Assembly (NCBI RefSeq): GCF_024172185.1
Contig: NZ_JAMZEC010000001.1
Location: 1,922,001-1,986,000 of the forward strand
DNA length: 64,000 bases
Origin: Nonomuraea roseoviolacea subsp. carminata
GTDB lineage: Bacteria > Actinomycetota > Actinomycetes > Streptosporangiales > Streptosporangiaceae
Direction: 5' to 3'
The position numbers were made by a program, and so were the translations under genes. Positions 35,755-43,772 of this stretch are shown here, piece by piece. The notes beneath the pieces were generated by a model. The model made no database searches. It saw only the letters and a list, made by a program, of their open reading frames with translations, and had not been told where the DNA came from. Numbering within the stretch: position 1 is the stretch's first letter; each line of letters begins with the position of its first letter.

Positions 35755-36495
35755 ATGCCGGACGATCGCATCCCCCCGGCCGACGGGGAAGACCCGACCC
35801 GTCCCAGCCGGATGGACACCCGCCCCACCGCGATCGGCGCCGCCCTCCTCGTCCTGGGCACGGCCGCCCTGTCGCTGTGGGCGTGGACCCGCATACCCGA
35901 CGACGCCCGCTTACCCCTGCACTGGGACGCCTCGGGCAAGGCTGACCGGCTGGGCGGCAAGACCGAGGCGCTGACCACGCTGCCCGTGGTCATCCTGGTG
36001 TTGGCGGCGCTCCTGGTCGTGCTGCCACGCGTCGTGCCCGACCGCCGGCGACTGGCCGGCTCGGCGCGCGGCTACAACATCATCGCGATCGGCGTCCTCG
36101 GCCTGCTGGCCGCCATCCACGCGGCCTCGGTGCTCGGCGCGGTCACCGGAAGCGTTCCCTTGCTGAGGGTGGTGAGCGCCGCGCTCGGGCTGTTCACCGT
36201 GGCCCTCGGGATGGCCCTGCCCGGCCTGCGTCCCAATTGGATCGCCGGCATCCGCACACCCTGGACGCTGGCCGACGAGCGGTGCTGGGCGCTGACCCAC
36301 CGGTTCGGCGGCCGTCTCTTCACGGCCGTCGGCGCGATACTGACCGTGGCGGCGCTCACGGCCCCCGAGGCGATCCTCATGCCCCTCGCGCTGGCGGGCA
36401 TCGCCGGCGCGGGCGTCATCGCCGTGATCTACTCCTGGCGCGTCCGGGGCGCGACCTCAGCGGCTCCCCGGGACGGCGGCTCGGGCGGCAGGTGA
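35755..36495 (+). CDS. SdpI/DUF1648-type membrane protein
   Basis: The product has 246 residues and about six membrane segments. The DUF1648 part contains RIPDDARLPLHWDASGKADR, and the SdpI-like part has LRPNWIAGIRTPWTLADERC with the conserved W-x-x-G-I-R-T-P-W-T motif. SdpI of Bacillus gives immunity to the SdpC toxin; here no toxin or ArsR-like regulator is adjacent, so the role is open. The N-terminal 20 residues are hydrophilic. Confidence 0.85.
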   Translation: MPDDRIPPADGEDPTRPSRMDTRPTAIGAALLVLGTAALSLWAWTRIPDDARLPLHWDASGKADRLGGKTEALTTLPVVILVLAALLVVLPRVVPDRRRLAGSARGYNIIAIGVLGLLAAIHAASVLGAVTGSVPLLRVVSAALGLFTVALGMALPGLRPNWIAGIRTPWTLADERCWALTHRFGGRLFTAVGAILTVAALTAPEAILMPLALAGIAGAGVIAVIYSWRVRGATSAAPRDGGSGGR

Positions 36496-36500
36496 GCGCG

Positions 36501-37586
36501 TCACGCCCCGCCGCCGATCCCCTCGATCTCGGACATGTCCACGGGTCGCCGCTCCGCCCGCGACAGCTCGCACGCCTCGGCCACGCGGAACGCCTCCAGC
36601 GCGTCGCGGACCGTGCACGGCGAGGGCCGCTCGCCGCGGGCGACGGCGGCGAAGGCCGCCAGCTCCGCCCGGTACGCCGGCAGGAAGCGCTCCATGAACG
36701 ACCACGTCCGCGGCCCGCGCGGGAAGTCGACGCCCTCCTCGGCCGAGCTCATCGCCAGCGAGTGGTCGAGGCCGACGGCGATCGCGCCCTTCTCGCCGTG
36801 GACCTCCATGCGCACGTCGTGGCCGGCGCCGTGGTAGCGGGTCGAGGAGATCAGCGCGATCGTGCCGTCGTCCAGGGTCAGCAGGGCGCCGCCGGTGTCG
36901 ACGTCGCCAGCCTCGGCGAAGAAGGCCGCGCCCTTGTTGGCGCCCGTGGCGTAGACGGTGGCCACCTCACGTCCGGTGACGAACCGCAGGATGTCGAAGT
37001 CGTGCACGTTGCAGTCGCGGAAGATGCCGCCGGAGGTCGGGATGTAGGAGGCGTGCGGCGGGGCCTGGTCGTGGGTGCCGGCCCGAATGGTGTGCACGAA
37101 CCCGAGCTCGCCGGAGGCCACCGCGGCCCGCGCCCGCCGGTACCCGGCGTCGAACCGGCGCTGGAAGCCGACGTGGATCGGCACCGCGGAGCTTGCGGCG
37201 AGCTCGGCCAGTTCGATGGTCTCCTTCAGGGTGGCCGCCACGGGCTTCTCACAGAAGACGGGCACCCCGGCGGCGACGGCCTGACGCAGCAGCGGCGCGT
37301 GGCCGGGGGTGGCGGTGGCGACGACGAAGCCGTCGACGCCCGACGCGAGCAGCGCGTCGGCGTCCGGCACCACCCGGACCCCGACCTCCCTGGTCTCCCT
37401 TGTCGCCTCTGTCGCCCCTGTCGCCCCTGTCGCTCCTGTCGCCAGGAGCCTGAGCTCGGCGGCGACCCGTTCGGCCGCCCGCGGGTCGGCGTCTGTCACG
37501 ACCAGCTCGTCGACGTCGTCGAGAGCGGCCAGAGTCCTGGCGTGGAAGGCGCCTATCCTTCCCACGCCCGCGAGCCCGATACGCAT
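36501..37586 (-). CDS. Gfo/Idh/MocA-family dehydrogenase, inositol dehydrogenase-like
   Basis: The product has 361 residues from ATG 37586 (AGGGTG upstream). The NAD motif RIGLAGVGRIGAFHARTL starts the protein; CEKPVAATL has the catalytic-site EKP; GGIFRDCNVHDFDILRFVTG carries the D-x-x-x-H pair of inositol 2-dehydrogenases. A run of GAT/EAT-like triplets (residues about 49-65) is caused by a 9-bp tandem repeat and sits in a surface loop after the second strand. The sugar or inositol substrate is not fixed. Confidence 0.88.
   Translation of the reverse strand: MRIGLAGVGRIGAFHARTLAALDDVDELVVTDADPRAAERVAAELRLLATGATGATGATEATRETREVGVRVVPDADALLASGVDGFVVATATPGHAPLLRQAVAAGVPVFCEKPVAATLKETIELAELAASSAVPIHVGFQRRFDAGYRRARAAVASGELGFVHTIRAGTHDQAPPHASYIPTSGGIFRDCNVHDFDILRFVTGREVATVYATGANKGAAFFAEAGDVDTGGALLTLDDGTIALISSTRYHGAGHDVRMEVHGEKGAIAVGLDHSLAMSSAEEGVDFPRGPRTWSFMERFLPAYRAELAAFAAVARGERPSPCTVRDALEAFRVAEACELSRAERRPVDMSEIEGIGGGA
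37393..37443. repeat. 9-bp tandem repeat in the Gfo/Idh gene
   Basis: Five full units and one partial unit of GTCGCCCCT-like sequence start at 37393 and encode an Ala-Thr-Gly-rich tripeptide repeat on the minus strand. The unit length preserves the frame. Confidence 0.85.
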
Positions 37587-37734
37587 ACGGCACCCTGTCC
37601 ATTCGCGTCGTTGGGTCGTCACCCACCGCGGCCCCCGGCCCTGGGCAGGCGACCCCGGCGATGCCCCGAGACTGCCTCGCGACGCGCTATGGAGTCAAGC
37701 ATTTGTCCTGACATCCGTGCGTAACGTCATACTC

Positions 37735-38298
37735 ATGAACACAGACACACTGGTGTCACGGCCGCCCGCGGACCGCGACAGAGCCAATCAGAACCCGCGC
37801 CGGGACGGACCCGATCAGAGCGCGAGCCGTCTCGGCCGCGAAGCCGCTCGGCGCTTAGCGCTGTCGGGGGTCTGCGAGCTCAGGCCGGGCTTGACCGACA
37901 GGGAGTTCGCCCGGATCGAAGCCGAGTACGGCATCGAGTTCGCCGACGACCACCGCGCCTTCCTCGCCGCCGGGCTCCCGATCAACTCCGCCCGGCCGGA
38001 GGAAGGCTCCACCTGGGAGCACCCGTGGCCGGACTGGCGCGACGGTGACGAGGAAGAGCTTCACCTTCACGTGCAGTGGCCCGTACGCACGGTCCTGCAC
38101 GATGTGGAGAAAGGCGCCTGGCTGACGTCATGGGGACCGCGGCCCGAGGATGCCGCGGAGGCGGCGCGAACAGCATTACAAGAGCTGGCGAGGGCACCGA
38201 AGCTGATCCCGCTCCATGCGCACCGCTTCCTGCCCGGCGGACGCGGCACGTACGGCCGGCATGTCCTGTCGGTGTGGGGCTCGGACATCGGGCCCTGA
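37735..38298 (+). CDS. SMI1/KNR4 (SUKH)-like protein, apparently short at the C-terminus
   Basis: The product has 187 residues from the ATG at 37735. The N-terminal 30 residues are polar and disordered. ELRPGLTDREFARIEAEYGI and EFADDHRAFLAAGLPI form the start of the SUKH fold, followed by WEHPWPDW and WLTSWGPRPEDAAEAAR. It ends HVLSVWGSDIGP, where longer relatives continue with a Tyr-Gly-Ala-Asp-Leu-type segment, so the last 20-30 residues may be lost. SUKH proteins often act as immunity proteins or in unknown housekeeping roles. Confidence 0.7.
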   Translation: MNTDTLVSRPPADRDRANQNPRRDGPDQSASRLGREAARRLALSGVCELRPGLTDREFARIEAEYGIEFADDHRAFLAAGLPINSARPEEGSTWEHPWPDWRDGDEEELHLHVQWPVRTVLHDVEKGAWLTSWGPRPEDAAEAARTALQELARAPKLIPLHAHRFLPGGRGTYGRHVLSVWGSDIGP

Positions 38299-38307
38299 TG
38301 AGCGAAC

Positions 38308-38340
38308 GTCCCGGGAACGGACGCCATCCGTTCCCGGGAC
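38308..38340 (+). terminator. Perfect 14-bp hairpin after the SMI1-like gene
   Basis: GTCCCGGGAACGGA pairs with its complement at 38327-38340 around a 5-base loop, 9 bases after the stop codon. It probably ends the plus-strand transcript. Confidence 0.75.
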
Positions 38341-38343
38341 CTT

Positions 38344-38388
38344 GGGCAAGAAATGCGCCGTCACCCACCGACGACGCGTTTCTTGCCC
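38344..38388 (-). terminator. Long hairpin downstream of the cysteine-rich peptide gene
   Basis: GGGCAAGAAA and its complement TTTCTTGCCC bracket an inner stem GCGCCGTC/GACGACGC, giving a long imperfect hairpin 10 bases after the stop of the minus-strand peptide gene. On the minus strand the arm ends in a T-containing run. Together with the previous hairpin it separates two convergent transcripts. Confidence 0.65.
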
Positions 38389-38398
38389 ACATGACTAC

Positions 38399-38584
38399 CT
38401 ACCTGCAGACGACGCAGCTGTAGCCGCCCTCGCAGTCGGTGCAGGCCCAGGTGCCGCCGGGGCAGGATTTCGTGCACGGTCCGATCGGCCGGCACCCGCA
38501 GCTGCAGTGCCCCGCCGAGGCGGACGCGCGCGGCAGAAGACCGTTGAGCATCCGGTCGGCGAGACTTCCGATAATCCGTGTCAT
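38399..38584 (-). CDS. Cysteine-rich peptide precursor
   Basis: The ATG at 38584 follows AAGGGAGAGAG, an excellent ribosome site, and encodes 61 residues. Residues 1-25 (MTRIIGSLADRMLNGLLPRA, then SASAG) form an amphipathic leader without a hydrophobic signal core and end in an Ala-Ser-Ala-like site. Residues 26-61 contain nine cysteines in HCSCGC, GPCTKSCPGG, WACTDC and YSCVVCR. An odd Cys count and one Trp and one Tyr between Cys residues suggest disulphides or a modified peptide. The divergent genes for a MauE-like protein, a thioredoxin-like protein, an ABC exporter and an S26 peptidase make it the likely substrate of that system. I do not recognise the family. Confidence 0.75.
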   Translation of the reverse strand: MTRIIGSLADRMLNGLLPRASASAGHCSCGCRPIGPCTKSCPGGTWACTDCEGGYSCVVCR

Positions 38585-38897
38585 CTCTCTCCCTTCGTCG
38601 CGGGAAACTCTCCGCGATCCGCAGAAAACCGTGGACCGGGTCGGCGGGACGCAAGGATCAGCGCGTTCCGACAACGCCGGCACCATTGCTCAGAGAATCG
38701 TTCGTTCATTCGACTGGCGTCAACCCCGCATTCTTCATTTCCTTCTCACACCAATCGCATTGTGCATGGCCGCACGCCCGCCATCAGGAGATTTGCACCC
38801 AAGTGGAAATGTCTAAATCGTCCGGGCGGCACATGAGAAACTGGCATCCGTACGCGGCCCCGACCACGGTTCATGAACGGCTAGGAGTCGGCATCCG
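38585..38897. promoter_or_regulatory. Divergent promoter region, lower GC than surroundings
   Basis: This 313-bp gap between the peptide gene and the MauE-like gene is clearly less GC-rich (38690-38960). On the minus strand TTGACG lies near 38725 with CGATTC 17 bases further, a possible promoter for the peptide. AGGAG at 38883 serves the plus-strand gene. No convincing gene is seen inside it. Confidence 0.5.
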
Positions 38898-39158
38898 GTG
38901 TTCTATCCGAAGATCACATTCCCTTGCGCAATAGCCGCCGCATTTTCCATCCCCACAGCGAGAAAACTCCGAAATCCAGCGGCATTGCTGATTTCGGGAT
39001 CTGAGGCGGCGACCGTGCTCCTGGTCGACAAGCCCGCCACCACGAAGTTCGGATTTCTCGTCGCCGCGCTGCTGCCGCCCGCGCTCACGACCGGAATCCT
39101 GAACCTGCGCCTGCGCCTGCGGACCCCTCGACCCGGCCGCTCCGCCGTCCGCTGCTGA
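38898..39158 (+). CDS. Short MauE/DoxX-like membrane protein, probably reduced
   Basis: The product has 86 residues from a GTG with AGGAG 10 bases upstream. ALLISGSEAATVLLVDKPAT and FGFLVAALLPPALTTGILNL correspond to the last two helices of MauE-type proteins, which supply electrons or oxidising power for disulphide formation in methylamine dehydrogenase light chains. The first helices and the C-terminal Cys-x-Cys motif of full MauE are missing; only one Cys remains at the end. It may be degenerate. It is assigned mainly by fold impression and by the thioredoxin-like partner downstream. Confidence 0.5.
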   Translation: MFYPKITFPCAIAAAFSIPTARKLRNPAALLISGSEAATVLLVDKPATTKFGFLVAALLPPALTTGILNLRLRLRTPRPGRSAVRC

Positions 39159-39226
39159 TCACCGTCCACGATCCGGTCGTGCCGTCGCCGTACAGGAATC
39201 GAACCACTATCAGGAGAGGTCTACCC

Positions 39227-39778
39227 ATGACACTGCACACCTCGCTCACGGTGGCCGTCGGCCTGCTGGGCCTGCTCAACCTCCTGCTCATGGTGGGCGT
39301 CATCCGCCGGCTCGGCGCACACACCGCGAAACTGACCGAGCTCCAGCACCGCGTGAACCGGGGTGCCGGCCTGCGGGCCGGCGGCCGGATCGACCGCTTC
39401 GAGGCGTCGGCGGTGGACGGTACGGCGGTCAGCTCGGACTCCCTGGCCGAGGGAACCGTGGTGGCCTTCTTCAAACCGGGTTGCGGGCCCTGCAAGGAGA
39501 CGCAGCCGGAGTTCGTGGAGTACGCGCGCACCTCACCCCTCGGCCGGGACGGCGTGCTGGCCGTGGTGGTCGGCACCGGCGACGAGGTGCGGGAGATGGT
39601 CGCGGCCCTGTCACCGGTCACGCGGGTGGTCGTCGAACCGCTGGATGGGCCGGTGGCCGCCGCGTTCTCCCTCGAAGGGTTCCCGACGTTCGCGCGGATC
39701 GGCGCCGATCGGAAGGTGTCCGCGATCGGCCACGACGCCGGCGTGCTCGCCCCGGAGGCGGACACCGCCCTCGTGTGA
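39227..39778 (+). CDS. Membrane-anchored thioredoxin-like protein (TlpA/MauD type)
   Basis: The product has 183 residues from the ATG at 39227 (AGGAGAGG upstream). One N-terminal membrane helix (residues 8-28, LTVAVGLLGLLNLLLMVGV) anchors a thioredoxin-fold domain facing outside, with the redox motif FFKPGCGPCKETQPEF and the cis-Pro loop in EGFPTFARI. This is the MauD/TlpA layout. Next to a nine-cysteine peptide it probably forms or shuffles the disulphides of that peptide during export. Confidence 0.85.
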   Translation: MTLHTSLTVAVGLLGLLNLLLMVGVIRRLGAHTAKLTELQHRVNRGAGLRAGGRIDRFEASAVDGTAVSSDSLAEGTVVAFFKPGCGPCKETQPEFVEYARTSPLGRDGVLAVVVGTGDEVREMVAALSPVTRVVVEPLDGPVAAAFSLEGFPTFARIGADRKVSAIGHDAGVLAPEADTALV

Positions 39779-39826
39779 CGCGCACCCCGCTCCCCTCCGC
39801 GACGGCCGAGCCCCTGAGGTCCTCAC

Positions 39827-41998
39827 ATGCTCCCCAGAACCTACTTGTCCGCCGTAACCCTCGCCTGGCGCGCGGCACCGTTCCTGATCGGCGCATACCT
39901 GCTGGTGAGCGTGGTGGAGGCCGCGCTGCCGGTGGCGACCGTCTGGCTCGTGCGGGTGATCGTGAACGGCCTGGTCTCGCGGGCCCCCCTGCCCACCTTG
40001 CTGACACCGGCCACGCTGCTCGCGGCGGCGGGTCTGCTCTCCGCGTTCACCCCCCAGATCACCAGACTCCTGCGCGCCGACAGCCAGCGGGCCGTCGAGT
40101 ACTTCACGGTGGAACGGCTCTACCAGCGGGTGGGCAACCTGGTCGGCCTGGCTCGCTTCGAGGACCCACGGTTCCTCGACCGGCTCGGGCTGGCGAAGGG
40201 CATCGGCGGCGACTCGTGCGGCGACGCCGTGTACGGTTCGCTGGGTGTGGCGCGGGGCGTGCTCACCATCACGGGCCTGCTCTCCTCACTGTTCCTGCTC
40301 AGTCCGGTGCTCACGGCCGCCGTGCTGCTGTCGGGTCTGCCGGCGTTCGCGGGCGAGTATCTGATCAGCCGGCAGCGGGCGAACACCTTCTGGAAGACAA
40401 GCTCCGCGCAGCGGCGGGAGCTGTTCTACAGCGGGTTGCTGGCAAGCGTCGATGCCGCGAAGGAGATACGCATCCTCGGAATCGGCGCCTACCTGCGGGC
40501 GAAGATGCTCGACGAGCGCCGGCTGGCCGATGCGGCACGCCGGCGGGTCGACCGGCGGGAGACGCTGGTGCAGACGACACTCGGGACGCTGGCGGCCGTG
40601 GTGGCGGCCGCCGCGATCATCTGGTCGGTCGCGCGGGCCGCCGGCGGACGGCTCTCCGTCGGTGACGTGTCGATGCTCATCGGCGCCATCGCGGCCTTTC
40701 AGGGCGCGGTGGGGTCGGTCGCCCTCCAGTTCGGCCTCACCAACCAGTCACTGCTGCTGTTCCAGCACTATCTGTCCATCCTGAACGAGCCCCGCGACCT
40801 CCCCGAACCGGCGCGCCCCCGGCCGGTGCCGCCGCTGCGGGACGCGATCGAGTTCCGTGATGTGTGGTTCCGGTACAGCGAGCAGCAGCGTTGGATCCTG
40901 CGCGGGGTCAACCTGCGGATCCCGCGCGGCACAGCGGTGGGGCTGGTCGGCCTGAACGGGGAAGGCAAGTCGACCCTCGTCAAGCTGCTGTGCCGGTTCT
41001 ATGACCCGAGCCGGGGCGCGATCCTGTGGGACGGCATCGACCTGCGGCACTTCAGCGCCGAGAACCTCAGGGCACGGATCGGCGCTGTGTTCCAGGACTG
41101 CGTGCGCTACGAGCTGACCGTCGGCGAGAACATCGGCTTGGGCGACCTCGACCGGGCCGCCGACCGTACCCGGGTGGAGGCCGCGGCGGTACGCGCGGGC
41201 GCCCACGACTTCGTCATGGCGCTGCCGCAGCGGTACGACACGCTGCTCAGCCGTACCTTTCCCGGCGACGACGAGACCGGACAGAACTCGGGCGTCGACC
41301 TCTCCGGAGGGATGTGGCAGCGCATCGCCCTGGCCCGGGTGTTCCTGCGCGGCCGACGCGACCTCATGATCCTGGACGAGGCGGCGTCGGGCCTCGACGC
41401 CGTCGCCGAACACGAGATCAACGCGAAGATCAGGTCTCAGCGGGAAGGAGTCACCAGCGTCATCGTGTCGCACCGGCTGGGTACGGTCCGCGACGCGGAT
41501 CTGATCGTCTACATCGCGGACGGCGTCGTCGCCGAGAAGGGCACGCACGGGGACCTGGTACGCCTCGGCGGTCGCTACGCCGAGGCGTTCACCGTCCAGG
41601 CGGCCGGCTATCAACCGGCCAGCTACCAGGCGGCCAGTTGCCAGGAGGCCGACTATCAGGAGGGACTGGCCGAGGCGAGGCCGCCCGACGCGAAGCCGCT
41701 CGACGCCGGGCCGACCAACGCGAAGCCGACCAACGCGGAGCCCTTCAACGCGAGGCCGACCAACGCGGAGCCGCTCGACGCGGAGCCCCTCGACGCGAGG
41801 CCGACCAACGCGGAGCCGCTCGACGCGGAGCCCCTCGACGCGAGGCCGACCAACGCGGAGCCGCTCGACGCCGGGCCGACCAACGCGAGGCCGACCGACG
41901 GGGGGCCGACCGACGGGGGGCCGACCGACGCGGGGCCGCTCGACGCGCCGGCCCCCCTGGTCGGCGGCCACGGACGGCAGCGGGTGCGGCACCCATGA
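39827..41998 (+). CDS. ABC exporter (fused permease-ATPase) with repetitive C-terminal tail
   Basis: The product has 723 residues. Six membrane helices fill residues 15-310; no N-terminal C39 peptidase is present. The ATPase (about 340-585) has Walker A GLNGEGKST, signature LSGGMWQRIALAR, Walker B LMILDEAAS and switch His in VIVSHRLG. Beyond residue 590 there is a tail of about 130 residues that no exporter needs: first Ala-Ser-Tyr-Gln repeats, then pentads such as PTNAE-PLDAE-PLDAR. It should export the cysteine-rich peptide, with cleavage left to the S26 peptidase encoded next. The stop overlaps that gene by ATGA. Confidence 0.88.
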   Translation: MLPRTYLSAVTLAWRAAPFLIGAYLLVSVVEAALPVATVWLVRVIVNGLVSRAPLPTLLTPATLLAAAGLLSAFTPQITRLLRADSQRAVEYFTVERLYQRVGNLVGLARFEDPRFLDRLGLAKGIGGDSCGDAVYGSLGVARGVLTITGLLSSLFLLSPVLTAAVLLSGLPAFAGEYLISRQRANTFWKTSSAQRRELFYSGLLASVDAAKEIRILGIGAYLRAKMLDERRLADAARRRVDRRETLVQTTLGTLAAVVAAAAIIWSVARAAGGRLSVGDVSMLIGAIAAFQGAVGSVALQFGLTNQSLLLFQHYLSILNEPRDLPEPARPRPVPPLRDAIEFRDVWFRYSEQQRWILRGVNLRIPRGTAVGLVGLNGEGKSTLVKLLCRFYDPSRGAILWDGIDLRHFSAENLRARIGAVFQDCVRYELTVGENIGLGDLDRAADRTRVEAAAVRAGAHDFVMALPQRYDTLLSRTFPGDDETGQNSGVDLSGGMWQRIALARVFLRGRRDLMILDEAASGLDAVAEHEINAKIRSQREGVTSVIVSHRLGTVRDADLIVYIADGVVAEKGTHGDLVRLGGRYAEAFTVQAAGYQPASYQAASCQEADYQEGLAEARPPDAKPLDAGPTNAKPTNAEPFNARPTNAEPLDAEPLDARPTNAEPLDAEPLDARPTNAEPLDAGPTNARPTDGGPTDGGPTDAGPLDAPAPLVGGHGRQRVRHP
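41681..41949. repeat. 15-bp tandem repeat array in the exporter gene
   Basis: About 18 units of 15 bp (type GCGGAGCCGCTCGAC or AGGCCGACCAACGCG) encode the pentads PLDAE and PTNAR. A 45-bp higher-order unit is repeated exactly at 41765-41809 and 41810-41854. All units keep the frame. Confidence 0.92.
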
Positions 41999-42519
41999 CC
42001 CAGATGGCGCTGGTGGCGGGACTCGGCGCGTTGTCGCTGTCGTGCCTCGCGGGGCTCTGGCTCCGGCGGACGTTCGTGATCGTCACCGTACGCGGCGGCA
42101 GCATGGAACCGACCCTCCACAATGGAGATCTCGTCCTCGTCCGGAGGACATCCCTTCGGCGCGTACGCCGCGGACAGATCATCGTGTTCCGGCTACCGGC
42201 CCATGCACGGCCCAAATCTCCGCAGCCCTCGCTCGACCCGCCGACCGGGGCGGTCGGTACGGGACGTTCCCTGGACGACCGGTTCATGGTCAAACGGGCG
42301 GTCGCCGTACCAGGGGACGAGGTGCCGGGAGATCTCCATCCGGCACTGTCACGTCAGGCGGGACAGCCGGTCCCGGCAGAGTGCCTCGTGGCGGTCGGCG
42401 ACAACCTGGAGGCGAGCTTCGACTCAAGGAGCTACGGGTTCGTCACCTCCGAGCTGGTCCTGGGGACCGTGCTACGGCTGGTGGGCGCTTCAGCGCGACG
42501 CGCGTCGCGTACGAGCTGA
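41995..42519 (+). CDS. S26-family (type I) signal peptidase
   Basis: The product has 174 residues with ATGA overlap to the exporter. An N-terminal membrane helix (residues 5-28) is followed by the catalytic Ser in VRGGSMEPTLHNGDLVLV, the Lys in DDRFMVKRAVAVPGDEV and the conserved VAVGDNLEASFDSRSYGFV. All catalytic elements are present. Translational coupling to an exporter lacking its own protease makes it the likely leader peptidase for the cysteine-rich peptide, which has an Ala-Ser-Ala site. Confidence 0.9.
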   Translation: MTQMALVAGLGALSLSCLAGLWLRRTFVIVTVRGGSMEPTLHNGDLVLVRRTSLRRVRRGQIIVFRLPAHARPKSPQPSLDPPTGAVGTGRSLDDRFMVKRAVAVPGDEVPGDLHPALSRQAGQPVPAECLVAVGDNLEASFDSRSYGFVTSELVLGTVLRLVGASARRASRTS

Positions 42520-43043
42520 CGAGCCTCGAGCCGGAGCGGCCGCTATCTCGCGGACGCCCCCACCTCCCCTTGCACAACCGCGCCGACCACCCGAGACTCC
42601 GACGTGCCAGCCTCCGTGGCGCGGGGAGGACCCTCCTTTGTCGGTGCGCGGGGACCAGCCGCCACGCCCACAGCGCTCGCCGACGAACACGCCCTCGAAG
42701 CGAGGACCTCCCACAGAGAGCCTTCCCAGAGGAACCTCTCGGAGGAACTGCTCAGGAATGGCCTGATCAGAGGCGAGGCCGCACTGTCAGGCGCCGGCTC
42801 AGCAACCCGCCACAGCCACCCCGTGCGGGCGCCGCCGGCGTCGACCACCTCGAAGGCGCGCGAACGTCGACCACTGGCGCATCGGCCAGCACCACGGGAC
42901 CGTCGCGTGCGACAAGGAGCAGCGGTGCCGGCTGGGCGGGAGACCTTGACCTCGGCCTCGACCTCGACCTCGACCTCGACCTCGACCTCGACCTCGACCT
43001 CGACCTCGACCATGGAATCAACCATCCTCACTCCCCCACACCG
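42520..43043. other. Non-coding region with a hexanucleotide microsatellite
   Basis: No open frame here has convincing codon use or homology. The main feature is (CCTCGA)n at 42956-43011, about nine pure units with imperfect flanks from 42942. It lies just past the end of the minus-strand ABC-2 permease gene, in its 3' region, and could read as Asp-Leu, Ser-Thr or Val-Glu repeats in chance frames. Confidence 0.75.
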
Positions 43044-43772
43044 TCATCTCACCTCCCTGCGGGACACGCGGACGACACCGAGCAGCAGGGGAATCACGAT
43101 CCACAAGGCGGCCGAGGCAGCCAGGCGCGCGGGGGCGACGTCCGCCCAGTCGCCGGTGGCGAGCGGCGCGGCGGTCCTGTTCAGATCCAGCCATTCCGCC
43201 AGCGTCTCCCCGGTGCCGCCGAGCATGGCGACGGCGTTCCACACGCCGGTGCTCGCCAGGTACACCACGATCGCCGCGGGGGCGTTGAGGAGAAGCGCGC
43301 CCAGAGCCACCCCTGCCAGGGTGAACAGCACGTTGGTGGCCGTCCAGCCGGCCATCGTGGCGGGTGTGGCGTTCCAGTGGGCGGGGACGTGCCGCACGGC
43401 GCCGGCCAGCGCGGTCGCCGGGACCGCGACAAGCAGTGCGAAAAGGCTGGCCACCGCGGCCGCGAGCGTCGGCGGGACCGCCTTGGCGGCCATCACCCGC
43501 CACCGGCGGGGTTCGAGGGCGAACGTCGTCAGGGCCGTGCGGTGGCTCCACTCGTTCGTCACCGTGAGGATCCCGAGCACCGGCAGGAGGTTGGCGTAGC
43601 CGAGGCCGGCCGTCCAGACCAGCCGTTGCAGGTCGGGGCCGATGTAGAGACCGCGGCCGGCGATCGCCGCGACAGTCAGGAGGAGCAGGACCGCGGTCAG
43701 GATCATGGCGCTGCGGGTGTCGAAGAGCTTGCGGGTCTCGACGATCAGCAGGCGGTGGAAGGGGACGGTCAT
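43044..43772 (-). CDS. ABC-2 type permease
   Basis: The product has 242 residues and six hydrophobic segments. PFHRLLIVETRKLFDTRSAM at the N-terminus and GILTVTNEWSHRTALTTFAL are typical of ABC-2 permeases acting with a separate ATPase. It overlaps the ATPase gene by 4 bases. Together with the divergent two-component system it resembles detoxification or antimicrobial-peptide export modules. Confidence 0.88.
   Translation of the reverse strand: MTVPFHRLLIVETRKLFDTRSAMILTAVLLLLTVAAIAGRGLYIGPDLQRLVWTAGLGYANLLPVLGILTVTNEWSHRTALTTFALEPRRWRVMAAKAVPPTLAAAVASLFALLVAVPATALAGAVRHVPAHWNATPATMAGWTATNVLFTLAGVALGALLLNAPAAIVVYLASTGVWNAVAMLGGTGETLAEWLDLNRTAAPLATGDWADVAPARLAASAALWIVIPLLLGVVRVSRREVR

Noticed and set aside
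38808..38934. Possible 42-residue plus-strand peptide upstream of the MauE-like gene
   Set aside because: AGGAG-like sequence is present but the product has no Cys pattern or leader features and overlaps the MauE-like start in another frame.
42543..43031. Minus-strand frame of 162 residues beginning with a Val-Glu repeat
   Set aside because: Its start lies inside the hexamer tract, composition is random-like, and no ribosome site or family is visible.
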